Assembly: GCA_026993045.1 (NCBI GenBank)
Contig: JALWWR010000079.1
Span: forward strand, 1 to 6,173
Length of the DNA stretch: 6,173 bases
Source of the DNA: Thermodesulfatator sp.
GTDB lineage: Bacteria > Desulfobacterota > Thermodesulfobacteria > Thermodesulfobacteriales > Thermodesulfobacteriaceae
Direction of reading: 5' to 3'
Shown: one piece after another, positions 5,594 to 6,173 of the stretch
How the letters are laid out: every line of letters begins with the position of its first letter
How positions within the stretch are numbered: position 1 is the stretch's first letter
Notes under the pieces: model-generated
Database searches by the model: none
Told to the model about the DNA's origin: nothing
What the model saw: only the letters and a program-made list of their open reading frames with translations
Made by a program: the position numbers and the translations under genes

Positions 5594-6173
5594 TCTTAAA
5601 AAGTCCGCTCCAGAAAACGGCCCTGCTTTTGTTTTTGGTTATCTCTGCTTATTACAGCTTCCGACCTCCTTCCTCCACCCCTAGAAAGGTCCTTTCTCTC
5701 AAGGGCCATCTCCAAAGGATCCTTCCCAGCCCTGAGGGATACCGGCTGGAAGTCGAAACTCAGGCCGGACGAGGAGTAATTTTTACTCCGGAGCTCCCCC
5801 CGAGCTGCAGCCCTGGTCAAAATTTTGAGGCCCTGGTGGTCTTAAGAGGGCCAGGATATGAAAATTTCTTGGTCCCGGATTCTGCTCGGATCCTCAAGGC
5901 CAAGGGCCTCGACTTTTCCGCCTGGGTGAAGGACCCGAAGAGTTTCCATTGTCTTCCAGGGCACCCTTCTTTCCGAAACCGCATCCAGGGGCGCCTGGGA
6001 AACTTTCTGGCCTCCCTTTCGCCTCCGGCCCAAGGGCTTTTTGGCGCCCTCATTTTGGGGGAAAAGGGCCCTATGCCCGAAGAGATCCAGGAGCACTTGC
6101 GGGCCCGAGGGCTTTACCATTTCCTGGCGGTCTCCGGTTTTCATCTGGGGTTGGTCTATCTTTGGGCCTATGG
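5590..6173 (+). CDS. comEC: ComEC/Rec2 competence membrane channel, N-terminal part (3' end outside window)
   Basis: An open frame of 194 codons runs from GTG 5590 to the right edge with no stop. One hydrophobic helix at residues 10-22 (TALLLFLVISAYY) is followed by a beta-rich soluble segment (about 33-118) that corresponds to the N-terminal OB-fold domain of ComEC. The start of the competence domain is unmistakable: the ALILGEKGPMPEEIQEH stretch (153-169), then RARGLYHFLAVSGFHLGLV (171-189). In the family this reads AVSGLH; here Phe-His replaces Leu-His. ComEC forms the inner-membrane channel through which one DNA strand enters the cytoplasm during natural transformation. The N-terminus is short: most homologues have two or more helices before the OB domain. 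GTG overlaps the yggS stop as GTGA and has no SD, so translation probably depends on coupling. The nuclease-like metallo-beta-lactamase domain, if present, lies outside the window. Confidence 0.88.
   Translation, partial: MILKSPLQKTALLLFLVISAYYSFRPPSSTPRKVLSLKGHLQRILPSPEGYRLEVETQAGRGVIFTPELPPSCSPGQNFEALVVLRGPGYENFLVPDSARILKAKGLDFSAWVKDPKSFHCLPGHPSFRNRIQGRLGNFLASLSPPAQGLFGALILGEKGPMPEEIQEHLRARGLYHFLAVSGFHLGLVYLWAY

Noticed and set aside
5596..6144. Minus-strand open frames at the right end
   Set aside because: The plus strand encodes an uninterrupted ComEC N-terminus with its competence-domain motif; the antisense frames show no recognisable domain.
1..6173. CRISPR, tRNA, rRNA, insertion sequence or phage signals
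   Set aside because: No repeat array, cloverleaf, terminal inverted repeats, transposase or integrase was seen on either strand; coding density is almost complete.

Overview
The window is a compact, all-plus-strand stretch holding parts of two transcription units that meet at a clear intrinsic terminator (1603-1630). The first unit (1-1516) encodes an electron-transfer module: the C-terminal end of an NrfD/PsrC-type quinone-interacting membrane subunit, a Tat-exported protein with four [4Fe-4S] cluster motifs (DsrO/NrfC/PsrB-like), and a small triheme cytochrome of the c7 type with a membrane-anchor-like N-terminus. Together they look like the core of a menaquinone:periplasmic-redox oxidoreductase of the DsrOP/Qrc/Cbc/NrfCD superfamily. 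No catalytic subunit (molybdopterin, hydrogenase or other) is inside the window, and the operon starts upstream of it.

The second unit (about 1629 to beyond 6173) has five genes, each overlapping the next: a SlyD-type FKBP prolyl isomerase, a cofactor-independent phosphoglycerate mutase of the archaeal type (apgM), L-aspartate oxidase (nadB), the PLP-binding YggS/PLPBP protein, and the first third or so of ComEC/Rec2. ComEC runs off the right edge. Junctions are ATGA (2075-2078), ATGA (3295-3298), a 14-nt overlap (4904-4917) and GTGA (5590-5593), so translational coupling is likely throughout. The unit mixes protein folding, glycolysis, NAD biosynthesis, vitamin B6 homeostasis and DNA uptake, with no single pathway.

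The 112-nt gap between the units (1517-1628) is the only substantial non-coding DNA. It holds a perfect GNRA-loop terminator, a pair of 15-nt imperfect direct repeats 30 nt apart, and a possible promoter whose start point would fall inside the terminator stem. The 3' arm of that stem is also the only candidate Shine-Dalgarno sequence for the SlyD gene.

Organism: an anaerobic, probably thermophilic, Gram-negative bacterium. Periplasmic multiheme cytochrome and NrfD/ferredoxin modules, the archaeal-type PGM and the Lys/Glu-rich, compact proteins suggest the Thermodesulfobacteria or a related Desulfobacterota lineage. This is inference from gene content and style, not from a marker gene. Most of the window is ordinary core metabolism. 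I see no phage, transposon, CRISPR, tRNA or rRNA, and no convincing evidence of an undescribed system; the points most worth a second look are the intergenic regulatory region and the unassigned redox module.
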